From Sipunculus nudus (taxonomy: Eukaryota; Annelida; Sipuncula; Golfingiida; Sipunculidae): a stretch of DNA of 64,000 nt. The notes below the pieces were generated by a model. The model did not search any database. It saw only the letters and a program-made list of their open reading frames with translations, and was not told the origin of the DNA. The stretch is taken from the NCBI GenBank assembly GCA_026874595.1, contig CM049312.1:48549429-48613428 (forward strand). The letters are read 5' to 3'. A program made the position numbers and the translations under genes. Shown here in pieces: positions 1 through 9,837 of this stretch (position 1 is its first letter; every line of letters begins with the position of its first letter).

Positions 1-1075
1 TGCACTATAACCTTCCTTACATATCAGTTTTTGACCATATCTCCGGAAGAATAAACCCCAATTACAGAAACTATAGCTTATTTTCTTCCTGTGAGTCTTC
101 TCCATACCCTGGTTAAGTCAGCTGATCTAAATCTTGTGTTACTTTGTCAGTATGTCTGTCTGTTTGTCAGTTGGCCGCAATTTCACGCTTTCTGGTTCTT
201 GCGTCTTATTTATAGCATTATACAGACCACATTTTAGCAGGAATCCTTTTGAAACTGGTACATGTTTTTTCTTACACTAATTTCTCAAAATGGATTTTTT
301 ATTTTTCGGAAATGGCCGCTAGGCGGCGCTGCACTCGAACCTCCCCAACATTTCGTCTTGTGGACATGTCTCCAAAACTATCAATCTCAATTACATAAAC
401 TATAGCTTATGTTATTTCTCTGAGTCTTCTCCACCTCTGGGTTAAGTCATCTGGTCTCAAATTTGTGTCACTTTGTCAGTATGTCTGTTTGTCAGTTGTC
501 CTCAATTTCACCTGCTTGCTTGTTCTTGCGTCTTACGTATAGTATTCTACAGGCCACAGTTTTGTAGTAATGATTTTGTAACTTACACATATTGAATGTC
601 GGAATGAATTCTGAAAATAATTAAGTATATTATTTATATAGATCAAAGGTCAAGGTCAAGGTGGTGTGAAATAATTTTGTGAAAGGATTTGTCCTATCCT
701 CACAAACTATACCTTATTTTCTCCCTCCTGAATTTACCATGGCACAGTCTACTGAATTACCCTACAGTTTGTGTCACTTTGTCAGTATGTTTGTCTTTCT
801 GTTTATCAGATGTCCTCAATTTCGCTGGTTCCTGCTTCTTACTTATAACATTATACAGGCCACAGTTTTGCAGCAATCACTTTGTAACTTATACATAACA
901 TGTATTGGCACGATTTCTGGGGGCTACAATGTCATTTCTACATATTCAGGAATAAGATGGACCATTGAGCAAGTCATGACCTTGGTGTGTCTGTCTGTTC
1001 GTCTTGTAGTTCTTATTTATTGGACCACATCTGAGAGTATTCAATTTTCTTCACGTTGTGTATACCGCTTGTAAT
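1..1075. repeat. Complex satellite, block left of Helentron copy 1
   Basis: About three diverged satellite monomers. Each carries the recurring blocks seen through the window: 'ctacaggccacag' followed by 'ggaatcctttt', the 'cttattttcttcctctgag' block, the GTCTGTCTGTTTGTCAG tract and a gccgctaggcggcgctgca core at about 314-332. A run of overlapping AAGGTC half sites lies near 641-663. The reading frames here (for example 679-1074) are low-complexity translations of the satellite and are not genes. The satellite stops being recognisable between about 930 and 1,075, where the Helentron begins. Confidence 0.8.
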
Positions 1076-1134
1076 TAAGAAGACATTCGTTCCAGACTGT
1101 TCGTCACTTCTTGCACAACATCATGAATAACAAA

Positions 1135-1176
1135 AGAAAAATTCAAACAATATATTTTATTACATAGAATAAAAAA

Positions 1177-1218
<42 letters not shown>

Positions 1219-1735
1219 ACAGATTTCATTTATTGTCACATTGTAATATTTTATGATTAACAGTTTTTATCATTTAAATCTGCATTAATTTCAAACAAAT
1301 TTTATTACACAGAATAAAAAATAATGAAATACATATATATATATCAACAGATTTCATTTATTGTCACATTGCAATATTTTATAATTAACAGTTTTTATCA
1401 CTAAAATCTGCATCAAAGTCAAACAATATATTGTATTACATAGAATAAAATTAATGAAATACATATATATATATCAACAGATTTCATTTATTGTCACATT
1501 GCAATATTTTATAATTAACAGTTTTTATCACTGAAATCTGCATCAAATTCAAACAATATATTTTATTACATAGAATAAAAAAATGAAATATATATATTAA
1601 CAGATTTCATTTATTGACACATTGCAAAATTTTATGATTAACAGTTTTTGTCACTGAAATCTGCATCAAATTCAAACAATATATGTTATTACATAGAATA
1701 AAAAATAATGAAATACATTTATAGTATTTGTAATT
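1135..1735. repeat. Four AT-rich 123-130 bp tandem units near the Helentron 3' end
   Basis: Units anchored on 'agatttcatttattg' start near 1,221, 1,349, 1,479 and 1,602. Each ends in a 'tacatagaataaaa' block followed by a short TA run. The first TA run is expanded (1,179-1,216, 38 bp). The distant third Helentron has only one recognisable version of this unit near 58.65-58.75 kb, so the array expanded after the lineages split. No coding potential is seen. Confidence 0.85.
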
Positions 1736-1879
1736 GGTTATTGTGACATTGCTACAGGCTGCTTATCACACTGCCTGACCAAATGATGTAACAACCTTTG
1801 TCTCCAGTGAGACTTGTTCATTTCATGTATCCAAGGAGGTAATTTGGTCCAGCCGGAACTGCTTTTGATATACTGGTAC

Positions 1880-2165
1880 GCCATACTGGTTAATCCCGGA
1901 GAGACCGACCGTGCTTATCACACAGCCTGTCGCCTCCTGTCCCCAAGTTACGTAACCATCCTTTTCCCAAAAGGACGATGGTGAGCCACTGGTTGGTCAC
2001 GGAGAGACCGACCGTGCTTATCACACAGCTTGACGCCTCCTGTCCCCAGTGACGTAACCATCCAAGTCCCGAATGAGCAATAGTGCGCCACTGGTTGTTC
2101 CTGGAGAGACCGACCGTGATTACCTCCTGTCCCCAAGTGACGTATCCATCCAAATTCTAAATGAG
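1880..2165. repeat. Three ~103 bp subterminal tandem units of the Helentron
   Basis: Three units share the core GGAGAGACCGACCGTG at 1,898, 2,001 and 2,103, followed by a 'cttatcacacagcc' block, 'cctcctgtcccca' and 'gacgtaaccatcc'. The same three-unit arrangement with nearly the same period (59,053, 59,156, 59,264) is kept in the diverged third copy, so it is an old part of the element. Reading frames across it on both strands are translations of the repeat. Confidence 0.85.
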
Positions 2166-2289
2166 ACTTGGACAATTCAGAAACTAGGAAATGAAAGTTA
2201 TTCCGTAATACCGCACCCTTGTCTAGACTTGATTTTTTTTAAAATTTATCTAGATAATCTAGTCTTATTTAATGTATTGGATATATAAA

Positions 2290-2936
2290 TCAGTAACTGT
2301 TATTACATACCGTAAAAAAGAAATTTCATCGTTCATTGTTAAAAGAAGGTACGATGGTTTCGTGCAGATAAAGAGCAAACATTTCTTCATCATTGTTCTA
2401 CTTTGGTTTATACATGGCAATACCTCATATTGAACAATATGCTCCTCTGCCGGTCATTTTTGTTGTATGGAACGGCGTTCGAGTATCAAAAATGATCTCT
2501 CTGACCAAATTTCTTTTTGCACAAAGCGTTTGGTAGAGGCAATATATTAAAAATTATTACTTTCATTATTCAATCATTTTTTTTAAAAATTAATGAATAT
2601 TGGGAATTCTCAATCTATCAATAAAGAATAAACAACAAAAAAATTCATTCATAAACTTATATAACCATAACAATAATGATAATATGACAATAGTAAGGTA
2701 ATAACAGTGTAGAGATAATGTGACAATATATTTTAAAAATGTAAAGTTTTAGGTAAAATATTTAGATCATATTATTTCATCGTCTTTATTTATTAAAATA
2801 TTCAAAATCTCATTAATATTGATAACCAATACATTAATAAAAATACAAAATTATTAGTGTGAATGAATAAAAATATAATACTTATAACAGGACAGTATAT
2901 TAAAATTTATTCCGTATGAATACAATGTAAAATAGT
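2290..2936 (-). terminator. 3' untranslated stretch of the Helentron with candidate poly(A) signals
   Basis: AT-rich, no coding signal. On the minus strand an AATAAA lies at 2,907-2,912, about 25 bases past the endonuclease stop, and an overlapping AATAAATAAA lies at 2,785-2,794. Either could be a polyadenylation signal, but in DNA this AT-rich such hexamers are expected by chance. Confidence 0.3.
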
Positions 2937-3596
2937 TCATTTGTTCTGAAAGCTACAAAATGTTATGTCATGTTTGGAGAAGTATGTGTCGTGCACTTCT
3001 GAACTAACTCCCAGTGTACCAACATTATTGTGGTATATATGGTCTATCAGCGTCCCTCTGTCAGTTGTAGGAAATCTTACAAATTGTTCAAACCCGAATT
3101 CCTTCATTAATACAACTAATTTGCTTTCTTGCTTTTCATTCAAGTCATCATTAAAGTCGCCCGAAACAAACACTGGCAAATCCAAGGGTAAAGACGAAAT
3201 GACAGAACGAAATCTTCGGCAAAAGTGCTCAAGAGGGTAAAACGGTTTTCTGTATGCAACAACCACAATCATTTTTGATTCCTGAACTTTGACCTGTACT
3301 TTTTTACATTCCAGTGCCTCACTCTCGACAGTTAACTCCTCTGATTTTAATTTCTGCTTTACACATACCATAATACCGTGCAATCCACCGTGGTTCTGTT
3401 TCGATGGTACATTGTACCGGAATAAGCGGTAATGGTACTTTTCCGAAAAAATATCCAGATTGTGTTCATCTGTCAAATATGTTTCGGTGAAACACATCAC
3501 ATCTGTGCGATTGAAAATGCGGGCTTGTCTAGCAGTTAATAGGTCCGGAATTTTAGGGAGCAAATAACGTACATTCAAATGACCAATTATGTCCAC
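2937..3596 (-). CDS. Helentron apurinic-type endonuclease domain, copy 1
   Basis: A frame of 219 codons resembling the exonuclease-endonuclease-phosphatase fold, the nicking domain that Helentrons carry at their C-terminus and probably gained from a non-LTR retrotransposon. Motifs in order: GHLNVRYLLPKIPDLL (about residues 5-20), the metal-binding glutamate in CFTETYL (about 35-41), GGLHGIMVCVK, VVVAYRKPFYP, SGDFNDDLN (about 145), DRGTLIDHIYHN, and a final FSKHDITF. That last motif is normally Ser-Asp-His; here Asp is Lys, which may inactivate the enzyme. The third copy in this window still has SDHD at the same place. The frame overlaps the helicase C-terminal frame by ten bases. Comparison with the third copy (61.35-60.82 kb), where helicase and endonuclease are continuous, shows a lost G near 3,588 that separates the two frames here. 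It is therefore one domain of a broken polyprotein, not a separate gene. Confidence 0.85.
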   Translation of the reverse strand: MDIIGHLNVRYLLPKIPDLLTARQARIFNRTDVMCFTETYLTDEHNLDIFSEKYHYRLFRYNVPSKQNHGGLHGIMVCVKQKLKSEELTVESEALECKKVQVKVQESKMIVVVAYRKPFYPLEHFCRRFRSVISSLPLDLPVFVSGDFNDDLNEKQESKLVVLMKEFGFEQFVRFPTTDRGTLIDHIYHNNVGTLGVSSEVHDTYFSKHDITFCSFQNK

Positions 3597-4024
3597 TCAG
3601 GGTTTCGTTCCATCAGATTCAGGTCTTCAGCTGGTATTGTATTTTGCCGCATTTCTTCCATTTCATCTTCGATTTTCTTGTTAGTCTTAGTTCCAGCCGC
3701 ATCAAAGCCTACGATATATAAACCTTCCAATGTTTTCACACGACTAAATGCAACATAAGCCTGTCCTTTCCCAAAGCGCTTTGCCTTTTTCATGTTCACA
3801 ACGATTTTGTCTACGGTCAGACCCTGGCACTTGTGGATGGTTACTGCCCATGCTTATGTTAATGGAAATTGTCGTCTTGCTATCTGAGCTCCCTTTCTGT
3901 TCCGTTTTTCGTATCTTGCTTCATGTCTCTTAATAGGCACTCCAAAGGGATATTCCGGTTTCCACTGACTAGCAGATAATGCACCCTTTCCAACAGACTG
4001 ATCGTCAAACTTTACCAAAATCAC
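3587..4024 (-). pseudogene. PIF1-like helicase, C-terminal part, copy 1 (stop plus frameshifts)
   Basis: Reading from 4,024 downward gives QVILVKFDDQSVGKGA, then a stretch ending QFPLT, a TAA stop at 3,856-3,854, and then AWAVTIHKCQGLTVDK and GQAYVAFSRVKTLEGLYI. The last two are the conserved late helicase motifs (V and VI) of PIF1/RecD-type enzymes. The third copy reads QFPLSLAWAVTIHKCQG without a stop, so TTA became TAA here. This segment is out of frame with the one before it at about 4,024 and with the endonuclease after it at about 3,588. The same three lesions are present in copy 2, so they are older than the duplication. Confidence 0.85.
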
Positions 4025-4323
4025 TTGAACTGTTCCGCTGGCATTTTTTGTACTGTTCCTATAACACCATTGACAAGACCATCAGCTGTATCGATGTTGT
4101 ATGTAAGCATGACTCTGGCACCAACTGTCAGCACAAGAATCGTATGTAAACCCGCAGTTTCAGATCGCTTCTGCGAAGTTTTCATCTTTTCTAAATTGAC
4201 CTGCCCAGTGCTGTCAGTCTTATCATCTGATGCATGGATGTATATCAGATTGTCTTCATTTGGCTCCACTTCTTTCAATTTTATCAAATTCCTTTCATCA
4301 AAGTCACAATTGTATGCAAAAAA
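4024..4323 (-). pseudogene. PIF1-like helicase, middle part, copy 1
   Basis: This segment starts just after an extra base in an A6 tract (4,318-4,323, plus strand). That base shifts the previous frame into a short false end (ALHVFCIQL, stop). In the corrected frame it reads ALHVFAYNCDFDERN, matching the third copy's ALHVYAYNSDVDERN. It continues to ARVMLTYNIDTADGLVNG, the motif that precedes the C-terminal helicase lobe in Helitron helicases. It ends at AEQFK with a stop, where another frameshift occurs. The segment is internal to the helicase and has no start of its own. Confidence 0.85.
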
Positions 4324-5590
4324 CGTGCAAAGCGTCATGTGGATAATTAGGATCATCTTCCGCTGTCTGTCGTGATTGTAATAATGAAATATCAGCATCA
4401 GTATGGTTTCCCGTTCTAATGCGACAAAGCATTTCAGCAAAGGAACAGTCGTCTTTTTGACGCATCACCTCATGCAACTCATGTAGATGGAATTTGTCTT
4501 TCCAAAGGTTACCTTGTAATCTTTCGACAGGATCTTTCACCGGTTGATAGATCTGTGACTGTAATACTGGTGGGAGTTGATACATGTCTCCAACTGCCAA
4601 GACTGAAACATTTCCAAACAAAACTGAATCATCGGAGAGTCCTTTTATTTTCTGCAGACGTTTGTGAATGTCCAGCAACATATCAGATCGAACCATAGAT
4701 ATCTCGTTAATAATTAACAACTGCAGATTTTCTAGTTTTGACCTCAGTGTGTTCAATTTGTCAAAAGAAATATGATCACCACCATACTTTCTAGTCTGCA
4801 GCGATAAAGCAGAATGTATTGTCATACCAACAATATTAAAAGCAGCTACTCCAGTGGGCGCAGTTAAAAGCACAGTAATGTCTGAAATGCTTATTGCGTT
4901 TGCCATACGAAATAGTTTTCTGACATCAGAGTGTACAAGTTTGATGACATGTGATTTTCCAACACCACCTGGTCCACTCAAGAACACATGATAAGGTTTC
5001 ACAAGTTTCTTTTGTTTCAAAGCTAAAACAGCTTGCTTACACCATTTCCTGTTGAAGGATACGATTTGTGTTTGTTTCTTATTCAAATTGCGTACCATCT
5101 TACGGTATTCATCATCAGGTAAAATTTGTCTCTCGGCCTTATACCGCGCAATAATTTCTGAAGTATGATCGGACTTGGGGTTTTCAAGAAGTTCTGCATT
5201 GGCGTCCAGATCTTGCTGATCAATGTCTCTTTCTACCTCTACACCTTCATTTTCATCTTGCAAATTGTTATATTCAGCACCAGGTGCAACATTTGCCCAC
5301 GCATGTTCAGGCGGTCCAAACTCAGCATTATTTTGGATTGCTTGTTCCACGAGTTCGGAATTTTCTGTGTATTTTGCTTCATTTTCAGCTATCAAGTCCT
5401 GTATGTTAAAGTAATGGGACGCAAAATCAGGAAAACCACCCAACAGATCAACATCTTCGTTACGCCATGGTAGATATAGCATCAGTTTTGCTCGATAAAA
5501 GTCACTTGGATCTTTTTCAATACTAAACTTGTGAAATCTTATTACTGCTGGACGTCTACGTTTGTACATCATACCGGCATTATTATTCAG
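4304..5590 (-). pseudogene. PIF1-like helicase, N-terminal and ATPase core, copy 1
   Basis: About 422 codons. An acidic linker (about residues 60-120) is followed by KKQTQIVSFNRKW and Walker A GPGGVGKS at about 200-207. Next come LTAPTGVAAFNI (motif Ia), the Walker B region LLIINEISM at about 285-293, and GDMYQLPPV (motif III). PIF1 helicases normally have DE in Walker B. The codon at 4,708-4,706 is AAC (Asn) in place of GAC, as in copy 2, while the third copy keeps IIDEISM. Loss of that aspartate normally abolishes ATP hydrolysis. The frame begins just after the Rep frame ends. In the third copy Rep tail and helicase are continuous through GAMMYKR, so a one-base shift near 5,587 divided them here. 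The start near 5,572 is therefore not a natural initiation site. Confidence 0.88.
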
Positions 5591-8100
5591 TTTGATCTCT
5601 TTTGGCTATGTGCAGGAACATCCTCTTGTACATTGTCTGTATCTAATACAACTGGTACAGAGTCATTTTCCTCATCATTCATGTTTCCATAAATCACCTT
5701 AAAGTTAGCTGCGAATTCTGCTAGACACATATTTTCGATACAGCTAGGTCTCAAAGAATATCGTTCAATAACATTGCTCTGGAAAATGTTTTCCTCTTGA
5801 TCTCCTAAATCGTCCAGTTCTCTCTGTGGTTTCAGAACAGCTGCTCGCACATCTTTCGCATCTGTATTAACAAATACGACTTCTCTACTGAACTTTTTCA
5901 TGGGCATCGATAATATTCGGTAAACAGCTTCTTGAGCACTGACTTCACGATGATTTAGGAAAACCGAGCCTACACGTCGAAGCATGCATTTCATCTCTTG
6001 GTCTTTATACTCTTTACATACTTGCTTTAGCAGTTCACCAATGCCTTTTTCATTTTTGGTCATATACGCAGCAATGTACATTACACATGCGTACGCATCT
6101 GTGATGTACTGTATGTCCATGTTTGCCTGCCATGCTTTCAGTATTACTGGGTTGTATGGATTGGTAAAACTTTCTGTTGGTAACCTCTTTAACACTATTG
6201 TTTTGCCTCTTTGTGAAACCAATAACTGTTTAATGTTATCGTTCAGGGAAACACAGGCTTTGTCTAATATCTGTTCCAGTGTGGCGTCTTTTGACGTATC
6301 CTTATCAGACATTACATCTTTCACTCTTTGGAGTACACTGGAGGCACAATGTTTCTTCAGTTTTGCCATTTCATCATCTGGTTCTTTTGCAATGAGTGTT
6401 ACGGGGCTAGGTGGTCTAGAAAAGCTGAATCTACACGGTCCTTTCTTCTTGCAATAACTTGAGTGAGTGTGAGTTTGCAATTCCTTGACTAGTTTTTCCA
6501 GAGTTTCGTCTTCATCACCAGGTAATGCACATGTAATATATATGTCAACAAATGATGCAACCGTTTCATCTGCATCTGAGTCGATTTTTGGTGCATCTTT
6601 CACCCATAAGAGTGTATGTGCATGAGGAGAACCACGAGCCTGAAATTCTATTCGAATAACGTAGTCAACTATTTCCCCTAATGGTTGAGCTTTTGATTTC
6701 AGGACATCTCTGAACAACAGTTCTAATCTGTACTGGAACTGGCGTGCAGCAGTGACTGGGTTTCTTCTCAGCCACTGTGATCTCTCAGTAAAAGATAATT
6801 GTTTCAAATCATCATCAGTCAATATTGTCCCATACTGTCTCGCTATTGTTTGAATCACGTCGGGCCATTGCATGTCAGCAGCAGAAACTGTGAAAAACCA
6901 CGTTGGTATTCCCAGTTGTCGAACCATGCCTAAAACGTTATAAAATACTGTTTGGAAATTGGCCGGAGTTCCCCTGACGTTTTTCAACATTCTGTAGGCT
7001 TTATCTGATTTTACAAAACTTTTCATCTGTTCTACATTTTTTACCATGCCTGCAGTCAGCCGTTTTCCCTGAAAGTGTCTTCCACTAGCCCGTCTAAAAA
7101 TGTAGTAATTAATGTCACCTGTAACCTGGTTACATTCCGTTGCATATTGTGCACTGAATATGTACTCAATAGATCTTGAAAATCTGCGATCAACATCAAG
7201 CAATCTTTGGTTGAAATATTTCCGAGGATTCAAGTGCACAGGTCGTTCAGCTGTCAGTGCATTTGTTCCATCAGGATACTTGTCAGGATTTGTTAATTCC
7301 TCAAAGTTAGGATCACTCAGAAGTGGCTTTGGTTTTGCTCCATCAGCTGAAGCAACACTTATTATTTTGTTCAGTAATTCAGGATCTTCATTCATCATAC
7401 TTGTTTCATATGGCAGCCCTCGTACTTTAGATGCTTCTTCAAATGCGTATTCATCCTGTTCTCTTAGGTCTTCGTCGTCTTCAGAACATGACACGTTTCC
7501 ATCAACTTTGTCATAGGCAGTTTGTATGCACTGAGCCCTTTTACTATTGTCCTGGCAAACATCATATTCATTCATTTCTACAGCGGTTTCCGTGAATGGC
7601 TCGAATATCACATAATGCGACTGCCCCAGAAGTCCGAGATCCATTTTCCGTGTTTCACTATTTGCAAGCCTTGGATATATTGTGTGAATCATAAGAGCAC
7701 TTGTTGAGTGAACGTTCACTTTCACTGAATACATGTCTGCTAAAGCCTGGAGCACCAGATGATCACCCAAACTTTGATTTCTCAGGTCATCTATGTATCT
7801 TATCCACTGGATTTCTCTTTGGGTGTCCCGGTCTGTCATTTGATAAACGAACAAATCTTCAGCAGTCGGCTGTTCGGTGTCAGCATTTGCATGGTTTTCA
7901 CTTTCCATTCTAGTAGCTACAAATTCAATGTAATTTTCCTTGTTCTCAATCATATAGTCAGCCACTTGATTACGTAAAAGAATGACGTTCGTATCTGTTA
8001 TACCCAACCTCTCAAGATGGTACCAAAATGCATAAAACATACAATTTCCATCACCTGGAACATCCATAACGTGCATTCTACTCTGACTGGCCATAGTCAT
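5587..8100 (-). CDS. Helentron OTU-Helitron_like_N-Rep protein, copy 1
   Basis: Long intact frame, 837 codons from the ATG at 8,100-8,098. Near the N-terminus is an OTU-type cysteine-protease signature, VPGDGNCMFYAFWYHL, with the putative catalytic Cys at about 20 and His in GQSHYVIFEP at about 162. OTU domains occur in many Helitron proteins; their role there is unknown. The Helitron-like N region follows (about 330-500: HFQGKRLTAGMVKNVEQM, GIPTWFFTVSAADMQWPD). The HUH motif is ARGSPHAHTLLW, with histidines at about 493 and 495. The rolling-circle tyrosines are in CVMYIAAYMTK at about 675 and 679, four apart as expected for Helitron Y2 Rep. The catalytic residues look intact, so Rep is better preserved than the helicase. 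The start overlaps the stop of the preceding frame, which suggests either an overlapping start or, more likely, a frameshift inside one polyprotein. Copy 2 differs by one residue. Confidence 0.93.
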   Translation of the reverse strand: MTMASQSRMHVMDVPGDGNCMFYAFWYHLERLGITDTNVILLRNQVADYMIENKENYIEFVATRMESENHANADTEQPTAEDLFVYQMTDRDTQREIQWIRYIDDLRNQSLGDHLVLQALADMYSVKVNVHSTSALMIHTIYPRLANSETRKMDLGLLGQSHYVIFEPFTETAVEMNEYDVCQDNSKRAQCIQTAYDKVDGNVSCSEDDEDLREQDEYAFEEASKVRGLPYETSMMNEDPELLNKIISVASADGAKPKPLLSDPNFEELTNPDKYPDGTNALTAERPVHLNPRKYFNQRLLDVDRRFSRSIEYIFSAQYATECNQVTGDINYYIFRRASGRHFQGKRLTAGMVKNVEQMKSFVKSDKAYRMLKNVRGTPANFQTVFYNVLGMVRQLGIPTWFFTVSAADMQWPDVIQTIARQYGTILTDDDLKQLSFTERSQWLRRNPVTAARQFQYRLELLFRDVLKSKAQPLGEIVDYVIRIEFQARGSPHAHTLLWVKDAPKIDSDADETVASFVDIYITCALPGDEDETLEKLVKELQTHTHSSYCKKKGPCRFSFSRPPSPVTLIAKEPDDEMAKLKKHCASSVLQRVKDVMSDKDTSKDATLEQILDKACVSLNDNIKQLLVSQRGKTIVLKRLPTESFTNPYNPVILKAWQANMDIQYITDAYACVMYIAAYMTKNEKGIGELLKQVCKEYKDQEMKCMLRRVGSVFLNHREVSAQEAVYRILSMPMKKFSREVVFVNTDAKDVRAAVLKPQRELDDLGDQEENIFQSNVIERYSLRPSCIENMCLAEFAANFKVIYGNMNDEENDSVPVVLDTDNVQEDVPAHSQKRSN

Positions 8101-9639
8101 CAATTTTCATAGTCATTTTGACCATCACTCACATTAGTCACAGAAACAACTTCACTATGGTGTCGCCTCTTCTCAATGACGTTTCCTTTTCTAATGTTTA
8201 TTTTTTCTTCAGTTTCATTCTGTTTTTTAGTTGAACAGTTATTTTTGTCTGTTGGAAAAACAGCGTCCCAAAGCTTAGAATCATCTTTCGTCGAATCTTC
8301 TAGCCAATTTTCATTAATTTCAGTATTTGCATAATGTGGATTTTCTTTCTTGAGCCATCTGAGAGCATTCATCACCACATCAAGCCTAACAGAATCATAC
8401 ATGTAGAACGAAGAGTGTTTCAAACTTCCCTTTAATTTCATTCCAACAACTTGCGACTCTGAAGGTAGTCTCAGAAGTACCTCGCATACAGCATCAAGTT
8501 TTGCTGGAACATTAACTGCTGGTCCATGAATTCCATGTTGTTTCCCTCTAGGTAAGCCTATCATTTTCATGAAAGCAATTCTTTGGCAAACAGGTCTCAG
8601 TTCAAGCGTATTCAGATCTGCAAGTTCTTTTGGTGGATCCACTAAAGACAAATTATTTGCTTTGGACTGTGCGGGCAATTTCCCTTTTTTCAGTGTCAAG
8701 TGGCATGTTCTACATATCCATTCTTCATCATTGTAAGAGGTTTGACGAAATGCCAGTACATTTTGCAAGAGAGACTGTGATACATTGTTATACTTCTCTT
8801 CTTTCAGATGCACAACTGACATCCTAAACATCAAACGATGACAACTACAGCACACGTAATTTGCAGAATGACGTACTTTTTCTAAGAAATCTGAAATAAC
8901 AGTTTCATTTTCAGGAACAATATTACGGCATTCGTGTGGGTACTTTCTTTTATAACATGCTGCTTCGCTCAATCTTTGTTGGGTTTCTTGTTCCGTTTCT
9001 TTCGCTCTTAATTCGTTTTTACGTCTCGAGTCTAGATTATGTCTTTTTCTTTTTTCGTCAATTGTTTCAACCTGACGCGATTTATTTTGTCGATACCTTT
9101 GATAAGAGAGCCTTGTTTGATTTTCTTCAGGGGTTTCAAGTTCACGTTCTATCAAGTGTCTTTTGTGATCTTTGGAAAGTCTCTCTTGCTTTTTTCCTGG
9201 CGTTTCACAATCACGTAAACCTTCTTGTCGCTTCCTTTGGTAACAGAGTCTTTCTTGCGTTTTCTCTGGGGATTCAAGTTCACGTTCTATTGTGTCTTTT
9301 GTGATCTTTGGAAAGTCTCTCTTGCTTTTTCTCTGGTGTTTCACCATCACGTAAACTTTCCTGTCGCTTTCTTTGGCAAGAGAGTCTTCCTTGCTTTTTC
9401 TCAAGGGTTTCAAGTTTACGTTCCATAAAGTGTCTTTCCTGATCTTTGGACAGTCTCTCTTGCTTTTTCTCAGGGGTTTCAAGTACACGTTGCATAAAGT
9501 GTCTTTCCTGATCTTTAGAAAGTCTCTCTTGCTTTTTCTCTTTAGTTTCAAGTTCATGTTGCAGACGGTGTCTTTTCCGGTCTTTTGATTGTCTTTCCTC
9601 TTTTACATTTTCAGTTTCTGTTGATCTTTGTTTCTTATG
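8100..9639 (-). pseudogene. Helentron N-terminal region: charged repeats, CxxC pair and DUF6570-like domain, copy 1
   Basis: The first third is a run of ~23-24 residue charged repeats with consensus close to ETPEKKQERLSKDHKRH, probably helical or coiled coil. A CxxC pair follows (YVCCSCHRLMF, EWICRTCHLTLKKG), possibly zinc-binding. Next is LELRPVCQRIAFMKMIGLP and LKLDAVCEVLLRLP-like sequence, then NALRWLKKENPHYANTEI, which resembles the domain of unknown function (DUF6570) found before Rep in animal Helitrons. The reading from 9,557 uses the wrong frame for the repeats. The repeat consensus reads through 9,495-9,285 in another frame and joins this one at about 9,288, where two bases appear lost (RHLIEREL elsewhere, RHNRT-stop here). 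The open frame reaches an in-frame stop at 9,642-9,640. No convincing start was found, so a missing upstream exon is possible. Confidence 0.8.
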
Positions 9640-9837
9640 TTAAGCATTCTCTCTTTCTGTTTTTGTTCATAACTCTTTTTTGTTCTGGGCATTATTATAA
9701 ATCAGAATCAAAGCAAATGTAAAGCATATATTACCTATTTATGTTGGTTTATATCGTTACAAAAGTTACGTTCAAAATAATTTACTGTTTATTTTAACTT
9801 TTGTATAAATTTTGTCCCTGGACCGGGAAACCAAGCA

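Noticed and set aside
5984-6457. Plus-strand 157-codon frame opposite Rep (also 37,621-38,094)
   Set aside because: Shadow of the conserved Rep frame, with no motif of its own.
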